DNA of 64,000 nucleotides, taken from Tetracentron sinense. Its lineage: Eukaryota > Streptophyta > Magnoliopsida > Trochodendrales > Trochodendraceae. Of the stretch, positions 34,045-46,261 are shown piece by piece. Position 1 is the stretch's first letter, and each line of letters begins with the position of its first letter. The notes beneath the pieces are model-generated. The model had not been told where the DNA came from. It ran no database searches and saw nothing but the letters and a program-made list of their open reading frames with translations. Location of the stretch: assembly GCA_015143295.1 (NCBI GenBank), contig CM026554.1, positions 28,347,531-28,411,530 of the forward strand, given 5' to 3'. A program made the position numbers and the translations under genes.

Positions 34045-34981
34045 TGTTGCCAAATCTAGAGCGAAGTTTGAATGGGAGTGTAACTATGTGAAGGGTCCCT
34101 ATGGTTTGAGTTTGTCGAAAGACATGTAATGTACACATTGAGTTCTCTAAGCATATTTGTTTTAGAGTGGAAAATTGTTTGTAGGTGAAATTTTGGGAGG
34201 ACTTATGGTGTGGTGAAAACTCCCTTAAGGAGGATTTTGGGAACCTGTTCTTCCATTCTTTGGACAAAAATATGTTTATGGATACCTGTTTTTTTTTTTT
34301 TTTTTGGGGTGGGGTGTGCATGTGTGTGTGTGGGGCCGGGGGCGGGGGAGCAGCTCGGTTGTATTGTCTAACATTTAGACATAATCTCAATGATTGGGAG
34401 GTGGAAGATCTCCTTCGTTTGTTCAACCGTGTTTCCCCTACCTCTCTTGTCTCGTTGCGTAGGGATGATTGATTATGGTCAGGGGACAACAAAGGTTAGT
34501 TCACAGTGAGATCCCTTTTATAGTTTTTGCATGAGTCCTAGCTTATGTTTTCCTCATTGAGTTATGTGGAATTCAAGTATTCTATCTAGGGTAGCCTTAT
34601 TCCTTTGGTCGGTAACACCGGAAAAAAATTCACTTATGACCATTTGAAAAGGCTAACAATTGTTTTATATGCCTCGGGGCGGAGGAGTCGGTGGACTACT
34701 TCCTGTTACATTGTCCTTTTGCCTCTACCATCTAGAGCAAATTCCTCCTTCGACTGGAGATCGTTTGGATCTTTCCTGTTTCTTTTCAGTGCCTTTAGAG
34801 TCCCCTTCTTTGGCAGTATAGGCTATGCTATGCTCTCTGGATGTTGGAGCTATAGGTTGGTTGTTATGGAAGAAAAGAAATAGGAAAGTTTTTTATGATA
34901 TTGTTTCCTTTGCGGACCTAGTCTGTTGGAGAATTCACCAGCTCCTTATTTCTTGGTGCTTGAATAGAAAGGACTTTGAGG
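34045..34981 (+). pseudogene. LINE-1 ORF2, second piece (zf-RVT)
   Basis: After VAKSRAKFEW, the + strand reads KFWEDLWCGENSLKEDFGNL, FRHNLNDWEVEDLLRLF, SLVSLRRDD, CFICLGAEESVDYFLLHCPF and ISWCLNRKDFEDE. These are the successive blocks of a plant LINE zf-RVT region, in order. A T run with a GT-rich tract has expanded at 34290-34335. The piece ends at the target site ATGAG of the gypsy element and resumes at 55423. Confidence 0.85.
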
Positions 34982-35148
34982 ATGAGTGATGCAAGACAAT
35001 GCAATAAACCTAAGATGAGATGATTGAGAGATCAAAATTGAATTACGGTAATAAGGAAAATCATATAATTACTTAGGATTCCATAATTACAATAAAGAAA
35101 GCCCAAAAGGGAATTAGTAATACCCTAGGTCAAGTCACAATTCTTTTT

Positions 35149-35262
35149 GATCAATAGCACACTTTATTAAGCAAAAACGGAAAATACAAGAAGCACCAAC
35201 CAAACAACGACTTTACAAGCAAGTAAACTCAACAACAACACGCACCACTAACTACCACCCCC
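35149..35262 (-). mobile_element. Short LINE/SINE-type tail insertion
   Basis: The tract CTTTTTGATCAATAGCACAC onward to about 35262 is absent from the other LTR. Read on the minus strand it ends in TTAATAAAGTGTGCTATTG, then ATCAAAAAG. A similar sequence, TAATAAAGCGTGTTATTG then ATCAAAAAAAAAAG, lies at 59967-59996 on the + strand. Confidence 0.6.
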
Positions 35263-36138
35263 TCTAATGAACTTTCAAATTTGATCGGGTGATCGTACTG
35301 GAAGTAGGAACTCCCACTAGCTTAGGGATTTAGGTCAACAACCAATGTGATTTCCTTGTCAATTGAGGATTTCAAGAAAGTTACTTTAGGCTCAATAATG
35401 GTTACTAATTGTGGTTTGCATGTGGGATTAGGTTTCAAGATTTCTTGAATTGAATAACAAAAGAACCCAGCAGCATAAACTAAAAGGAATTATAACAGTT
35501 AGGGTTATGGTGTTATGACTATTTTAGGGTTCAGAATGGTATTAGGGTTAGGATATGGCTTTCCTAGGGTTTTAGGTAATGGTTATCTTTAGGGTTTGGG
35601 GTCGATCTAAGGCTTAGGATGGTTGTAATGGCAGTTGGAAAAGATTATGGGGGGTGTTACAGCAATACTATGAATGTTTTGTGGTCTGTGGCTGAAATAG
35701 GGTAAGGTTAAGGCTTGTGACAGCAGGTGAATATGGCTGGGAAAGCAATAAAATATGTTCTAGTTTGCTGGAATAGCAATAGCGAAGTGGTAATAAGGCT
35801 GGGACAGGTCTAGGGTTGGAATAGTGGCTGTGGTAATGTTACGGCAGTGAGAGGACAGGGCTGGTACAGGTTTAGGACATGGAAAAAAAGGCTGTAACAC
35901 CAAAGGGAAGGTTGTGGGAAGGCTGGACAGCAATGGTGTTTGCTGTCTAGGGTTTGGTTTGGTGGGGTATTGCAAAGAACAACAAAAAATAAAGAGATAA
36001 AGGAAGGAGAATAGTTGCTGTGAATTGTTACTTGTGAACAGTACCTGCGAATAGTGATTTGAGAGAGAGAGAAGAAGAAAATATAAAAATTATCTTGGAA
36101 TCATTTCAAGATTGACATCACACCATTCCCATCACAGG

Positions 36139-39100
36139 CAGTCACAAAAAACTGCGTTTTTTTTAAAAACTCGTTTAAAACGTGCATTAATACCCTACTG
36201 TAGAAAACTGTGTTTAAAATCCCTTTTTTTGAAAAAAACGTGTATTATATTTTAAAATTCATTTAAAACGAATAATACGAAAAAAAGCACATTTAAAACG
36301 AATAATACGAAAAACAAGGGATAATCTTGAAATTTGTTTGGGAATGAAGTTTATGCAGATATTGATGACTTTGATGATGCTTACAAGGTTCTCAATATCG
36401 ATAATATCGGCGATATATCGCCGATATTTGTCGTTGTCGGTGCCTTCCGACACATCGATATGGTTTGAAGAAAAACTTGCATCATATCGTGGGTTATCGA
36501 CGATATATCGGCGATATCGACGAAATATCGCCGATAACCCACCGAAAAAGACCAGATATGTGAATCGAGTTTAAAAAAAAAAAAAATCTCCCTTTTTTTT
36601 TTTTGCAGATGTGCAGGCATGAGGCATCCATCAAAAGAAATAAAGAAAAATCTTTGAGAATCTTATATCTTTGATTCTGAAAAACATAAGGGTTTTGGGA
36701 CTTAGTAGAGAAGAAAGAAGGAAGAAGGGTTGTGGCCGTGGCATGTGGGTACATACCTGTGTCCTCGCTGTCGCCGATTGCAAAGTCCTCGCCGTCGCCG
36801 TACTCCTCTCTCCTCTCTTCCCTCTTCTCTCTTCCCTCTTCCATTCGGAGCAGAGCCGCAGAGCTCTGTTTTTTTTTTTTCCGTCGTGAACCCGTATTCC
36901 CGTAAATGATCGAATCAGTTTATGAAAGTTTTAAACCCTAAAAAGGGTAATGCTAAAGTTACTCTCTACCCAAAAAAGCCTAAAAGGTAATGCTAATGTC
37001 ACTCATTCTTTTTAAACATCTAAATACTTCTATTTTAAACTAATAAGGGTAATGTTAATTTCACTCTCAATAACATACTTCCCTTTTGGGAATTTTAACC
37101 TAACAAGGGTAATGTTAGTTGCACTCTTTTTAAAAATTGGAGACTTAGGCTTTTAATTTTAACCTAAAATAAAATACTAATACTAATTTTAGTACAAAAA
37201 TTTTAACTTGGGGACTTAGGCTTTTAGTACAAAAATTTATAAGCGTTAACTTATAAATTTATAAGTTTTTTTTGGCTTTGTACATAATAATAAAACAATT
37301 ATAAGTTAAAATTTTTAATATAAAGCCTTTTTGTAAAAATGATGTGTCATATAAAAAATTATACTATACGACAATAATTAATATGCTAAAAATTAATTTT
37401 GATTTATATTATACACCTAATTCAAAAAAATTATTACAATTTTTAATATAAGGTTTTTTTTCTATTTTAAAGATTATACTTGAAATTCATGTATGTTTTA
37501 GTTAGTTATGAATTTGAACAATGTTATATTATCATTATTAATAGCTAATAATTTTAAATAAAATATTTATACTAACATCAATCAAATAATATAACTTATT
37601 TCACTAAAATTGATATATAAAATTACTTAAGTATGTTATTTAATAAGAGTAAAACTAATATTACCAAAACCTCTATTTTTAATAGATAAAAAATACATGG
37701 ATTGTATCGAAGTAGTCTTATGTATAATGTATTTCATTAGGCCATATGCTTCCTCTAATGCATAATATTACCAAAACCCCTATTTTTAATGCAAATATTT
37801 TATCTACCTTCAAGTTAAGGTATTGTACTAATATTTTAAGATTTAAAAAAAATTATTACATTTAATATTTTACAATCATTTGGATTGTACATTCACGTGT
37901 ATTGCATGTGCCTTCCGATAGTAACTAATAATTCTAAATAATATACATTGTAACATCGACCAAATAATATAACTTATTTTACTAAAAATGATATATGAAA
38001 TTACTAAATATTACTTAAATATGTTAATTAATAACATTAAAACAAAAATAAATTATTAATCTTTTTAAAAATACAATTTATTAATTGAGACAGTAGAAAC
38101 CATTAGAAATACTTTTCACATTTAATGTTATTCACGGTTCTCTTTATCCCCCTCATTCCCATGGTCACGATTCATGCAGATAAAAGGAATCTTCTATAAT
38201 TTGTAAAAAAAAAAAACAAATTTATATTTTCCAACATGTTAAAAAAATATAGATAGAAAAACAAAAACTTTGTATTTTGGTATAGAGGTCTTGCTTGATT
38301 ATATTAAACTTTTAATCACTTAAACAACATTCAATAGACCTAGAAGTACTCTTGTTTACATCAAAAATAAAATTACATCATTTTTTTCACAGTCAAATAA
38401 AATTACAGTCCTTTTCTTTTTACATAATTACATCCAAATAAAAATAAAATTCACATCCAGCTTGTTTACATCAAAAAGAAGTTTCACACATTTGAATAAA
38501 ATTACATCCACTTCCTTTTACATAATTACATCCACTTCATAGTCAACTAAAATTATAATCCTGTTTTTGTTCGCTTGATGCATGGTCTTCCGATAATTTA
38601 ACCATCTCCTCTTCTTCCCATATTGATTCGGTCCTGTAAAAACATAGAACTCATCAATTGCATATAGAAACAAGTTTACAAACTAAATTAAAATTTAATT
38701 ATTTGTCAAATTTAATGTGCATTTATAAGTTTTTGTCAATTTTTTAAAATAATTAACATGGATAATCATTAAAAAAGAGAGAATCAAATGACCTTACATA
38801 TTTATTCAAATGAAGTAAAATTGATTATAATATAATTGACATAAGGGTCAAAGCACATCTTATTGAAGAATGAATGAAAAATGAACCAATCATATATTAT
38901 CGTCACTCGTCAGCGCACATCTTTGCTCTATTCTCATTGTATCTCTTATGTACATTGTTGTTTTTTAAATGTTTCTATTTTAAAGCGTGTATTAACATCT
39001 ATTTTAACATTTCCTGAAGTTTCACTGAAAAATTTCATGTTTTACCTCATTTTTTTGTCATTTTTTCAAAAATCACCGATAAACGATATATCTTCCGATA

Positions 39101-39491
39101 TATCTTTTTTTCGCGGCTCCGACATGTCAAGCGATATCGACATTTAGAACCTTGGATGCTTATGAGCAATTGATGAATGAGAATGAGTGATTTTATCAAT
39201 ACACGTTTTATAGTCTTGTTTTTAATCTGGATAGTTGATGTATTAATGAATTTTGATGCCTTGATGGAATGAATTCGATGTTAAAATGATGTTATGAACT
39301 TATTATTGTTGATTATAGTTACTCTTTTTCGTATATTATCTCACCAAATTTTTAGATATATTAATTAGAATCATTTCTAATTTTTATAATTATTAAATTT
39401 TTTCTCCGTTTTTTCCCCTAAGTTTTCCCATATTTACCTAAATTTTTCCGTACATGACCCTTGCCGAATTATTCCCGACTTTGCGACTATG
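36139..39491. mobile_element. hAT-type element in the gypsy 3' LTR
   Basis: The flanks ATCACAGG (36131-36138) and TTCACAGG (39492-39499) are an 8-bp duplication with one change. The other LTR shows the empty site (CCCATCATAGGAGA). The termini CAGTCACAAAAA and (reversed) CATAGTCGCAAAG match the MITE at 32356-32655. Its own sequence is only about 580 bp; the rest is a second hAT element nested inside. Confidence 0.85.
36384..39154. mobile_element. hAT-type element nested in the previous one, target duplication GATGCTTA
   Basis: GATGCTTA occurs at 36376-36383 and 39155-39162. The ends are CAAGGTTCTCAATATCG and (reversed) CAAGGTTCTAAATGTCG. Just inside are clusters of CGATATATCG/ATCGGCGAT motifs (36405-36535 and 39070-39140). 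No transposase was recognised. At 36595-36890 there is a host-like block with an AGATGTGCAG start and an acidic minus-strand frame that may be captured DNA. 36900-38600 is AT-rich with repeats of GGTAATGYTAATKTCACTC and a weak Helitron-like hairpin at 37894-37910. Confidence 0.85.
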
Positions 39492-39762
39492 TTCACAGGA
39501 GATTCTAAAAGCCAAAAAACTCTCATATTTCATTCATAATTTTTTTTTTTAAATTTCTAATCTCTAAAGAGAGTATTTATAAACAATCATAAAACCCTAC
39601 TTAAAAGAAAAATACCAAACTGTCCTTATTATGTTCTCTCATAATAAACTAACTACGAGGAACAAAACAAAGTAAATTTTTTTAATAAAATAAACAACTA
39701 AATAACTAAATGGGTGCCCATGCCCATCTATGGCCTGATCTCGGCCCTCCGATCGCCATCTC

Positions 39763-40668
39763 TCAATTCGACGGTCGATCGTCCTCCAAGTTATGATCAA
39801 ACGGTGGATCTCCATTATAAACAAAATCTAACGGTCCGATGTCCACATCAACTCTCCTCGGCTGAGAAGATTTTGCCACTGGCGAAATAAAACTGTCGTA
39901 CTGCTCCAAGAAGTCAAGAAGTCGCTGCAACTCGTCTTGCATGATCCGTCGTGAATGCCACGTACAATCTGTGTTTGACGCGATCCATCCCGGTTTGTTT
40001 TTCCACTTAGCGAGATACTTGTGATGTTTCCCATGTCTAGTGGAAACTATGGGAACTTCCAAGACATCCTTTATCTCTTCTGTACTACTAGGCATGAGTA
40101 GTAGAGACAATGGAAATGAAGGAGACAATAATAGTGGAAGTAGACCTGAGGAAAAGAATGAGTCTGGAGTAGGAGGCAATGACAGGGGAAGTGGGTCTGA
40201 AATAAGATCAGCATGGGGGTCATCACGAAGGGGAGGTGGGTTTAGGGGAGGCGGGTTTAGGGGAGGCGGGTCTGGGGGAGGTGGACTAAGATGAAGGGTG
40301 AGTCTAGAATAGAATCAGCATGGGGGTCATCACGAAGGAGAGGTAGGTCTCGGGGAGATGGGTTTGGGGGAGGCGGTTCTGGGGGAGGTGGGTCTGAGGT
40401 GAAGGGTGAGTCCGAGCTAGGCTCAGGAAGGTCATCACGTGGGCTATCATAAAGGTCAGTAGGTGATGCTGCTGGACCTCTAAAAAGAACAAGGTCCTCC
40501 ACATTGAATATTGGGCTAGTACCCATGTCAGGTGGAAATTCCACCACATATCCATTAGGACCAACCCGCTTCAAGATCTTATATGGTCCAGCACTACGGG
40601 CCTGTGATGCAACCATTGTTATCACATAATCTTCCACTTGAAGCTCTTTCTAATAATGATGTAAATCA
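39763..40668 (-). pseudogene. Gypsy integrase C-terminus and chromodomain-like tail
   Basis: The minus strand reads KELQVEDYVITMVASQARS, AGPYKILKRVGPNGYVVEFP, MGTSPIFNVEDLVLF, a Pro/Ser/Asp-rich spacer, EEIKDVLEVPIVSTRHGKHH, YLAKWKNKPG and FLEQYDSFISPVAKSSQPRR. These match the C-terminus of plant gypsy integrases, where the SH3-like GPYKILK...FNVEDL domain is followed by a KWK chromodomain-like fold. The normal role is integration of element DNA. A tandem duplication of about 120 bp in the proline-rich spacer (40198-40430) and frameshifts make it inactive. The stop lies at 39763, about 87 bp inside the LTR. Upstream it is cut at the LINE-2 insertion point. Confidence 0.85.
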
Positions 40669-40689
40669 ACATAATCTTCCACTGGAAGC

Positions 40690-42960
40690 CGCACAGGAGG
40701 TGGTTGGACACCCACGTGGAAGCATCGCGGTGGGCAAACCCACACAACCGTTCTACCCTTTTTCAAATTCAAATTTAGGGCAGGGATCTGGTGGCTCTCT
40801 CAAATTTGTGGTAGGTGAAAAGCAAAAGGGGCAGAAAGAGGGTATGGGGATTGTGGAAACAATAGGTCTAGATGGCAGCCTACGGTCCTATGGTTCAAGT
40901 CAGGCTCAGGCAATCACCATCAGCAAGTCTAAGGGAGAAGCAGAGGACGGTACCAGTGCAGATTTACGAGATCAACCTCTGATGAGAGGGGTTGAGGAAA
41001 AATAGAAGAAAAAGCAGGAAAAAGAAAAACAAGAAAAAAAGAACTGTTAGAAGGAGGAAGATGAGAAAAATATGGAAGATCAAGTTACCTGTGCACCCAT
41101 GCGATCTGCCGGTTTTGCCTACGGTCGGCAGCGCTGATTTCGCTGAAGTAGTTCAGCCCAAGGAGACCTCCATCGCAGAGACTTCGGTGGACGATGACTC
41201 TGTCAAAATCCCTAGCCTAAATTGGTTTAGTGGAGCTTCAAAGACCCATTCGGATCACCCGACTCCTTTGTTTGGGAATATTAGTTTCCCAGCTGTTCTG
41301 GGCCCAATAGTTTCCAGTCCATCTAATGATGGCCCAGGCAGGGTTAGTCCGGGCCCAACTGGCCTGGATTTTACTAATCAGCCAGGTGGGCCGGAAGTCA
41401 GCCTTGCGGTTCCTAGCCCATGTATTAGTTCAGGGTTGGATGCTAATCCTCATTCAAAAGCTTTCTTTCCTCAATTCAGTACTCTCGAGTCCCAACTGGT
41501 ACCAAGAAATGGGTTGCGTTTCATCGAAGCTTCGGAAGAGGAGGCAGGGAAAATCCGAGATTTCAGGGGCGTCAATCTCAGTGATCCTAAAGCAGGGTTA
41601 GGGGGTCTGGCAACAAGGGAGTTCTCGGCGGGGTTGGTAGGTGATCAAGGACTCGAATCAGAGCCATGTACAACGTCAAGTAGAGAGGGGGCTTTGTCAG
41701 TTTAAGATCCTGATCCAGGCGTTCAAGGGGAAGTTAGAGAAGAGGAACTAATTGAGGAGCAAGTGGCGGTCTTGATTTCTGGACTGGTACCTTCATCTAT
41801 TTTATCGTCACACCAAGAAAACCAAGTATGCAACGATATAGACGAACATCAGGGAGTGTCTCCAAGGGCGGTAAGCGGTAAGATTAATAAAGGGGCAGAC
41901 GATCAGGATACAGTCTCGGTTGTTTCAGGGCATGATGAGCCATCACCAAAATTAGTCCAGCCAGGAACTCAAGTATGCAATGCCATGCATGAAGATCAGG
42001 GTGTTTCTCCAAGGGCGGTTAGTGATAAGATCAAGCAAGGGCAAGAAATTTAGGATAATATGTCGGTTGTTCCAGGGCAAGGAGGGCCATCACTGCATTT
42101 AGCCTAGCTAGATAAAGGTTGGGCTCTTGAGGTTGGTCGACTCCCACCCCTTCAGGGTAGACTCTGGGAAGAGGGCAATGTAGACCTAGAGGAAGAAAAC
42201 CTGGGCGGCAGGGGTTCGGAGCTGCAGGCGTTGGATCAGGCAGGTGCCTCTGGAATTTCTTCTGTTCAACCAACTTGTTTTGAGGAAGCAATGGCGGGTT
42301 TCTAGGAATACAAGGAACTTCGATTCAAACCTCTCCACTTTTAGCCTCGCGAGGGCAGGATGATGACAACTTGCTGATCCAGCTTCCGGTGCAAGGTACA
42401 TACCAACTTTCTCTGTCTACTACCCGCCCCATACTCATTGATGGTGAGGATGGTGCGGGTAGTAGGGACCCTGAGGGTCTAAGTCAAAATTTTATTCATT
42501 TACCTTCAGTTGGGGATAATTTGATACCTCGGCCTGACGAGGACACGGTTGGTATTTCGGCTTTGGGTAGCCCTGTCTTGCAAAGGGCCCCCTCACAGAT
42601 CGGTTATCTCCGAGGTCAGTGTCTAGAGGCCAAATCACAGTAAACCGGGTGGAAGGGATTAGGGCCGTAGGGATAGATCTGGATAGGAGGGTTGTTGGGA
42701 GTGAGTCTGTTCCCCAATGGGTGCTAGATCACATTGCCAAGTTCGCTCAATTCCTTGGATTATCCTTTGAGGGTCGTGAGGCGGAGGTGTTGGACTTATT
42801 TCGCTCATTGGAGCCACAAGGGGGCCCTTCATGGGGAAACCATCCCCAAGGGAGCCAGGGGGGTCAGAATAACTCAGTCACCTTTCATCCTCATTGGCTT
42901 TCTCTCCATCAAGAGGTCTGGTGCGAGGCTCGGATAAGAAAGGTAGGGGCGGATTGTTTC
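40690..42960 (+). pseudogene. LINE-2 ORF1 C-terminal part
   Basis: Open stretches (40690-41005, 40992-41705, 41763-42050, 42371-42643, 42619-42960) run in different frames. They are Ser/Pro/Gly-rich, with phrases such as PKETSIAETSVDDDS and NDGPGRVSPGPTG; a basic KKKQEKEKQEK tract lies near 41010. Plant LINE ORF1 proteins have an N-terminal DUF4283 and a zinc knuckle, neither of which is seen here, so this is the variable C-terminal tail. Related text occurs in LINE-3 ORF1. The normal role is RNA binding. Stops and frameshifts are frequent; a repeated GVSPRAVS(G/D)KI phrase at about 41855 and 42005 shows an internal duplication. Confidence 0.65.
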
Positions 42961-42964
42961 CCCA

Positions 42965-45900
42965 ATGATGCACAACCGCTTCCTATCTTGGAACATTCGT
43001 GGCTTGGGCATGGTAAATAAGAGGAGGGCGGCAAAGGAGCTGGTCCGGTCCCACAAACCATCCATTCTATGCCTTTAGGAAACCAAAATGAATATTATCT
43101 CCTCCACAGTGGTAGAGGAGGTATGGGGGTTAGGGCCACACTCTTGGAAGGATCTTCCGGCCTACGAGGCGGATGGAGGAGTCCTTATGGTGTGGGATTC
43201 TGATATCATAGAAGTGGTAGAATCCGAGGAAGGGGAATTCTCTCTCTCCATCCGTTGCAAAGCCAGGTCAGATGGATTTGAATGGGTTTTCTCGGGTATA
43301 TACGGGCCTTGTCAGATGGATTTGAATGGGTTTTCTCGAGTATATACGAGCTTGCAATTTCCTCCGATCATCCCAGACTATGGTTGGAACTTGACAATGT
43401 GGATGCTCGTTGGGATCTTCCGTGGTGCTTAGGGGGGGATTTCAATTGTGTTTGGTCACCACAGGAAAGATCCAATAGGGGCACTTTCTCCAGGCGAATG
43501 CGGGCTTTTGAGTCCTTCATTTCAAGGCATGCTTTCCTAGAGAGCCCGTTGTTAGGGGCTCAGTTCACATGGTCAAATTTCCAAGCTAACCCCATTTGTT
43601 CCAAGCTGGACAGGTTCCTATTCTGTTCTCGATGGGAAGAAAAGTTTCCGGATGCCCGCACATTTCCCCTAGCCCGATCCATCTCAGATCATGTGCCCAT
43701 CCTGCTCGATCCCTCGAAGATTCAGGGAGGGCCTCGCCCTTTCAAATTTGAATTAATGTGGCTTGAGCACCCTGACTTCCTAAGTATAGTGGAGGAATTG
43801 TGGTCGAGTACCTCTTTCTGGGGTAATGCGAGCACCAGATTCAGCTTGAAGTTAAAAGCCCTAAAGGTCCGTCTTAAGGGTTGCTAGAAGAGATTAGTCG
43901 CCTCGACTTAGGAGAAGAGGGAGTCCCTCTAGCCGACTCGGAGAGGCAGGTTAGAGAAACTTTAAAGACTGAGTACCACCAGCTACTCGCGTCGGAAGAG
44001 GTGTTCTGGAAACAATAGGCTAGGGTGCAGTGGCTAAAAGGGAGGGATCGGAATACCCGTTTTTTCACTGGGTGGCGAACTCAAGGAGAAAAGGGAACCT
44101 TATATCTAGCCTTCGCTTTGGCAATTTCGTAGTGGTTTCAGAGAGAGAGATAGCCTTGGAAACAGTGAAATATTTTGAGGCCAGATACACAGAGTCTAGG
44201 CGTTTCAGACCATCAGTGGACGGGTTAGAATTCTCATTGCTTTCAGATGCACAACGAAACGAGATGGAGCGTCCTTTCTCAGAGGAGGAGATATCCTTGG
44301 TAATCCAGGGAATGGCGGGGAATAAAGCTCCAGGGCCTGATGGCTTCTGCATAGAATTCTACAAAAAGTGTTGGCACATTGTTGGGCCGGATGTGCTAGA
44401 TGTCTTCCAGGAGGTGTACATCTCCAATTCTTTTGACCCGGTCTTAAACAACACATTTCTAGTTCTCATCCCTAAAGTGGCAGGCACACAACATCTGGAG
44501 GATTTCCGGCCAATCAGCTTGGTGGGCAGTTTGTATAAAATCTTGGCTAAAGTTTTAGAAATCCATCTGAAAGTTGTCATGTCATCGATCATTTCGCCAT
44601 ATCAGTGTGCATTCGTGGGAGGGAGGCAAATTCTAGATGGTCCCTTGATAGCAAACGAATGCCTCGAGGATCGTCTTCATAAGAACGTCATGGGTATCTT
44701 GTGTAAAATTAACATGGAGAAAGCATATGATCACCTCAATTGGGACTTCTTGGTTGGTCGCAGTGGTCTTAATATATCCCATCTTCAGTTCGCAGATGAT
44801 ACCCTTATCTTCTGCGAACCGTCATGTTTAAAATTGGCCCTAATCCGATGCCTCTTTCGTTGTTTCGAAGCAGTGTCGGGGTTACATATAAACCTTGGGA
44901 AGAGCATGATGTTCGGGGTGGGCAATGTCCTAAATCTCGATGAGTTAGCTGCTTGTCTTGGGTGTCGGAGGGGGAGTCTTCCGACGTTATACCTTGGCTT
45001 ACCGTTGGGCGCCCCATTCAAGGCCAAGGCGGTGTGGGACCCGGTCATAGAGAGATTCGCTAAGCGCCTGCAAGGTTGGAAGGCTAGATTTCTCTCCAAA
45101 GGGGGTAAGTTGACTTTGATAAGGAAAACATTGAGCAGTTTGCCGACATATTACCTATCTCTATTTATCATCCTAGCCTCGATTGCATCCACATTAGAAA
45201 AAATCAGGATAGACTTTCTTTGGAACGAAAAGATTGACACCAGAAAGTATCATTTGGTAGACTAGAAAACCATATCCCTACCCAAGAGTGGTGGACTAAA
45301 CATTCCACCACTAATCCAGGTCAACAAGGCTTTGCTGGGTAAGTGGTTTTGGGGATTCGGGAAGGAGGAGGGGTGTTTGTGGAGGGAGGTGATCCTAGCC
45401 AGACATGGTTCGGTGAATAGATGGCATCCAAAGGCCGGCCCAGGCCCCTGGGGAGTGGGGGTTTGGAAGCTTATAATGCGAGGTTGGGAAGAATTTTCCT
45501 CCCACACACACCTTAAGGTGGGAGTTGGGGATGAGGTTAGTTTTTGGAATGACTGCTGGTGTGGTCAAACAGCGCTTCGGCAGAATTTTAGACAGTTATT
45601 TCTCCTTGCGTCTAACAGAAAAGCCTTCGTAGCCGATTATTTGGAGTGGCATAACGGTGCTCCGGTGTGGGCCCCTATCCTTCGTCACAACCTGTTAGAA
45701 AGGGAAATCCCAGAGTTCCTAGGTCTGCTAGCTTGTGTTTTGGGGGTCACCCCGTCTCCCTCCACCAGGGATAGCTGTGTTTGGTCCTTAGATAAACAAG
45801 GGGAAGTTCTCTGTGGGCTCCTTCTTGCGAGTCATGCGTTCCAGTCCGTTACCACCTTTTCCTCATCAGGCCGTTTGGTTTCCAAAAATTCCATCGAAGG

Positions 45901-46010
45901 TATCCTTTTTCTTATGGTTGGCGGTATTGGATAAAATTTTGACATTGGATCATCTCATGCATAGAGGTTGGTAGCTAGCAAACAGATGTTTTATGTGTTT
46001 CGACGTGTTT
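42965..46010 (+). pseudogene. LINE-2 ORF2 (endonuclease, reverse transcriptase, zf-RVT), broken
   Basis: The endonuclease starts MMHNRFLSWNIRGLGM (42965), has ETKM after an in-frame TAG, then WCLGGDFNCVWSPQERS and ARSISDHVPILLD. A 44-bp tandem duplication at 43268-43355 shifts the frame. The reverse transcriptase follows (44030-45265): NKAPGPDGFCIEFYKKCW, LIPKVAGTQHLEDFRPISL, GGRQILDGPLIANE, KINMEKAYDHLNW, then directly FADDTLIF. About 75 residues, including the RQGDPLSP motif, are lost by an in-frame deletion near 44755. YLGLPLGAPFKAK and a zf-RVT part (45332-46000) close the frame. ORF2 normally nicks DNA and copies LINE RNA at the break. This copy cannot do so. Confidence 0.9.
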
Positions 46011-46261
46011 TTGAGGATTCTGCCGCGGAGATTCCCCACATCCAAGCTCGGGTGCGCCATTTAGTCTCAGTTTGGGGTTCTGTTGGGGGTGAGTTGGAGG
46101 ATTCCTAGGGGAATACATTTTCACTTTGATTATATGTCTCCTCTTTTATGTTTTACATTCAACTGGTTTGTATTTTCTTTTGTTCCAGGTTCACTATTGG
46201 TAATCCTTGGGATGAAGTTCCTTCCTTCCCTTTCTTTTAATAGAGCATCTCTTTACCGATA

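Larger units (their letters stand above)
34987..39850 (-). repeat. 3' LTR of the gypsy element (about 1.4 kb plus insertions)
   Basis: The + strand begins TGATGCAAGACAATGC and ends GTCCACATCA. It aligns with the 5' LTR through long blocks, for example TTATGTTCTCTCATAATAAA and CCCATGCCCATCTATGGCC. Insertions: a short LINE-type tail at 35149-35262 and the hAT element at 36139-39491. Homology to the other LTR stops exactly at 39850, where pol continues. Confidence 0.9.

Noticed and set aside
33998-34492. 164-codon minus-strand frame
   Set aside because: It is antisense to the LINE-1 zf-RVT remnant and includes a poly-Lys stretch from a T run.
37894-37930. Third Helitron 3' end
   Set aside because: The hairpin CACGTG-TATTG-CATGTG is imperfect and no CTRR/T follows at the right distance.
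40040-40294. Gly/Arg-rich plus-strand frame resembling an RNA-binding RGG protein
   Set aside because: It is the reverse strand of the proline-rich integrase spacer in the antisense gypsy element.
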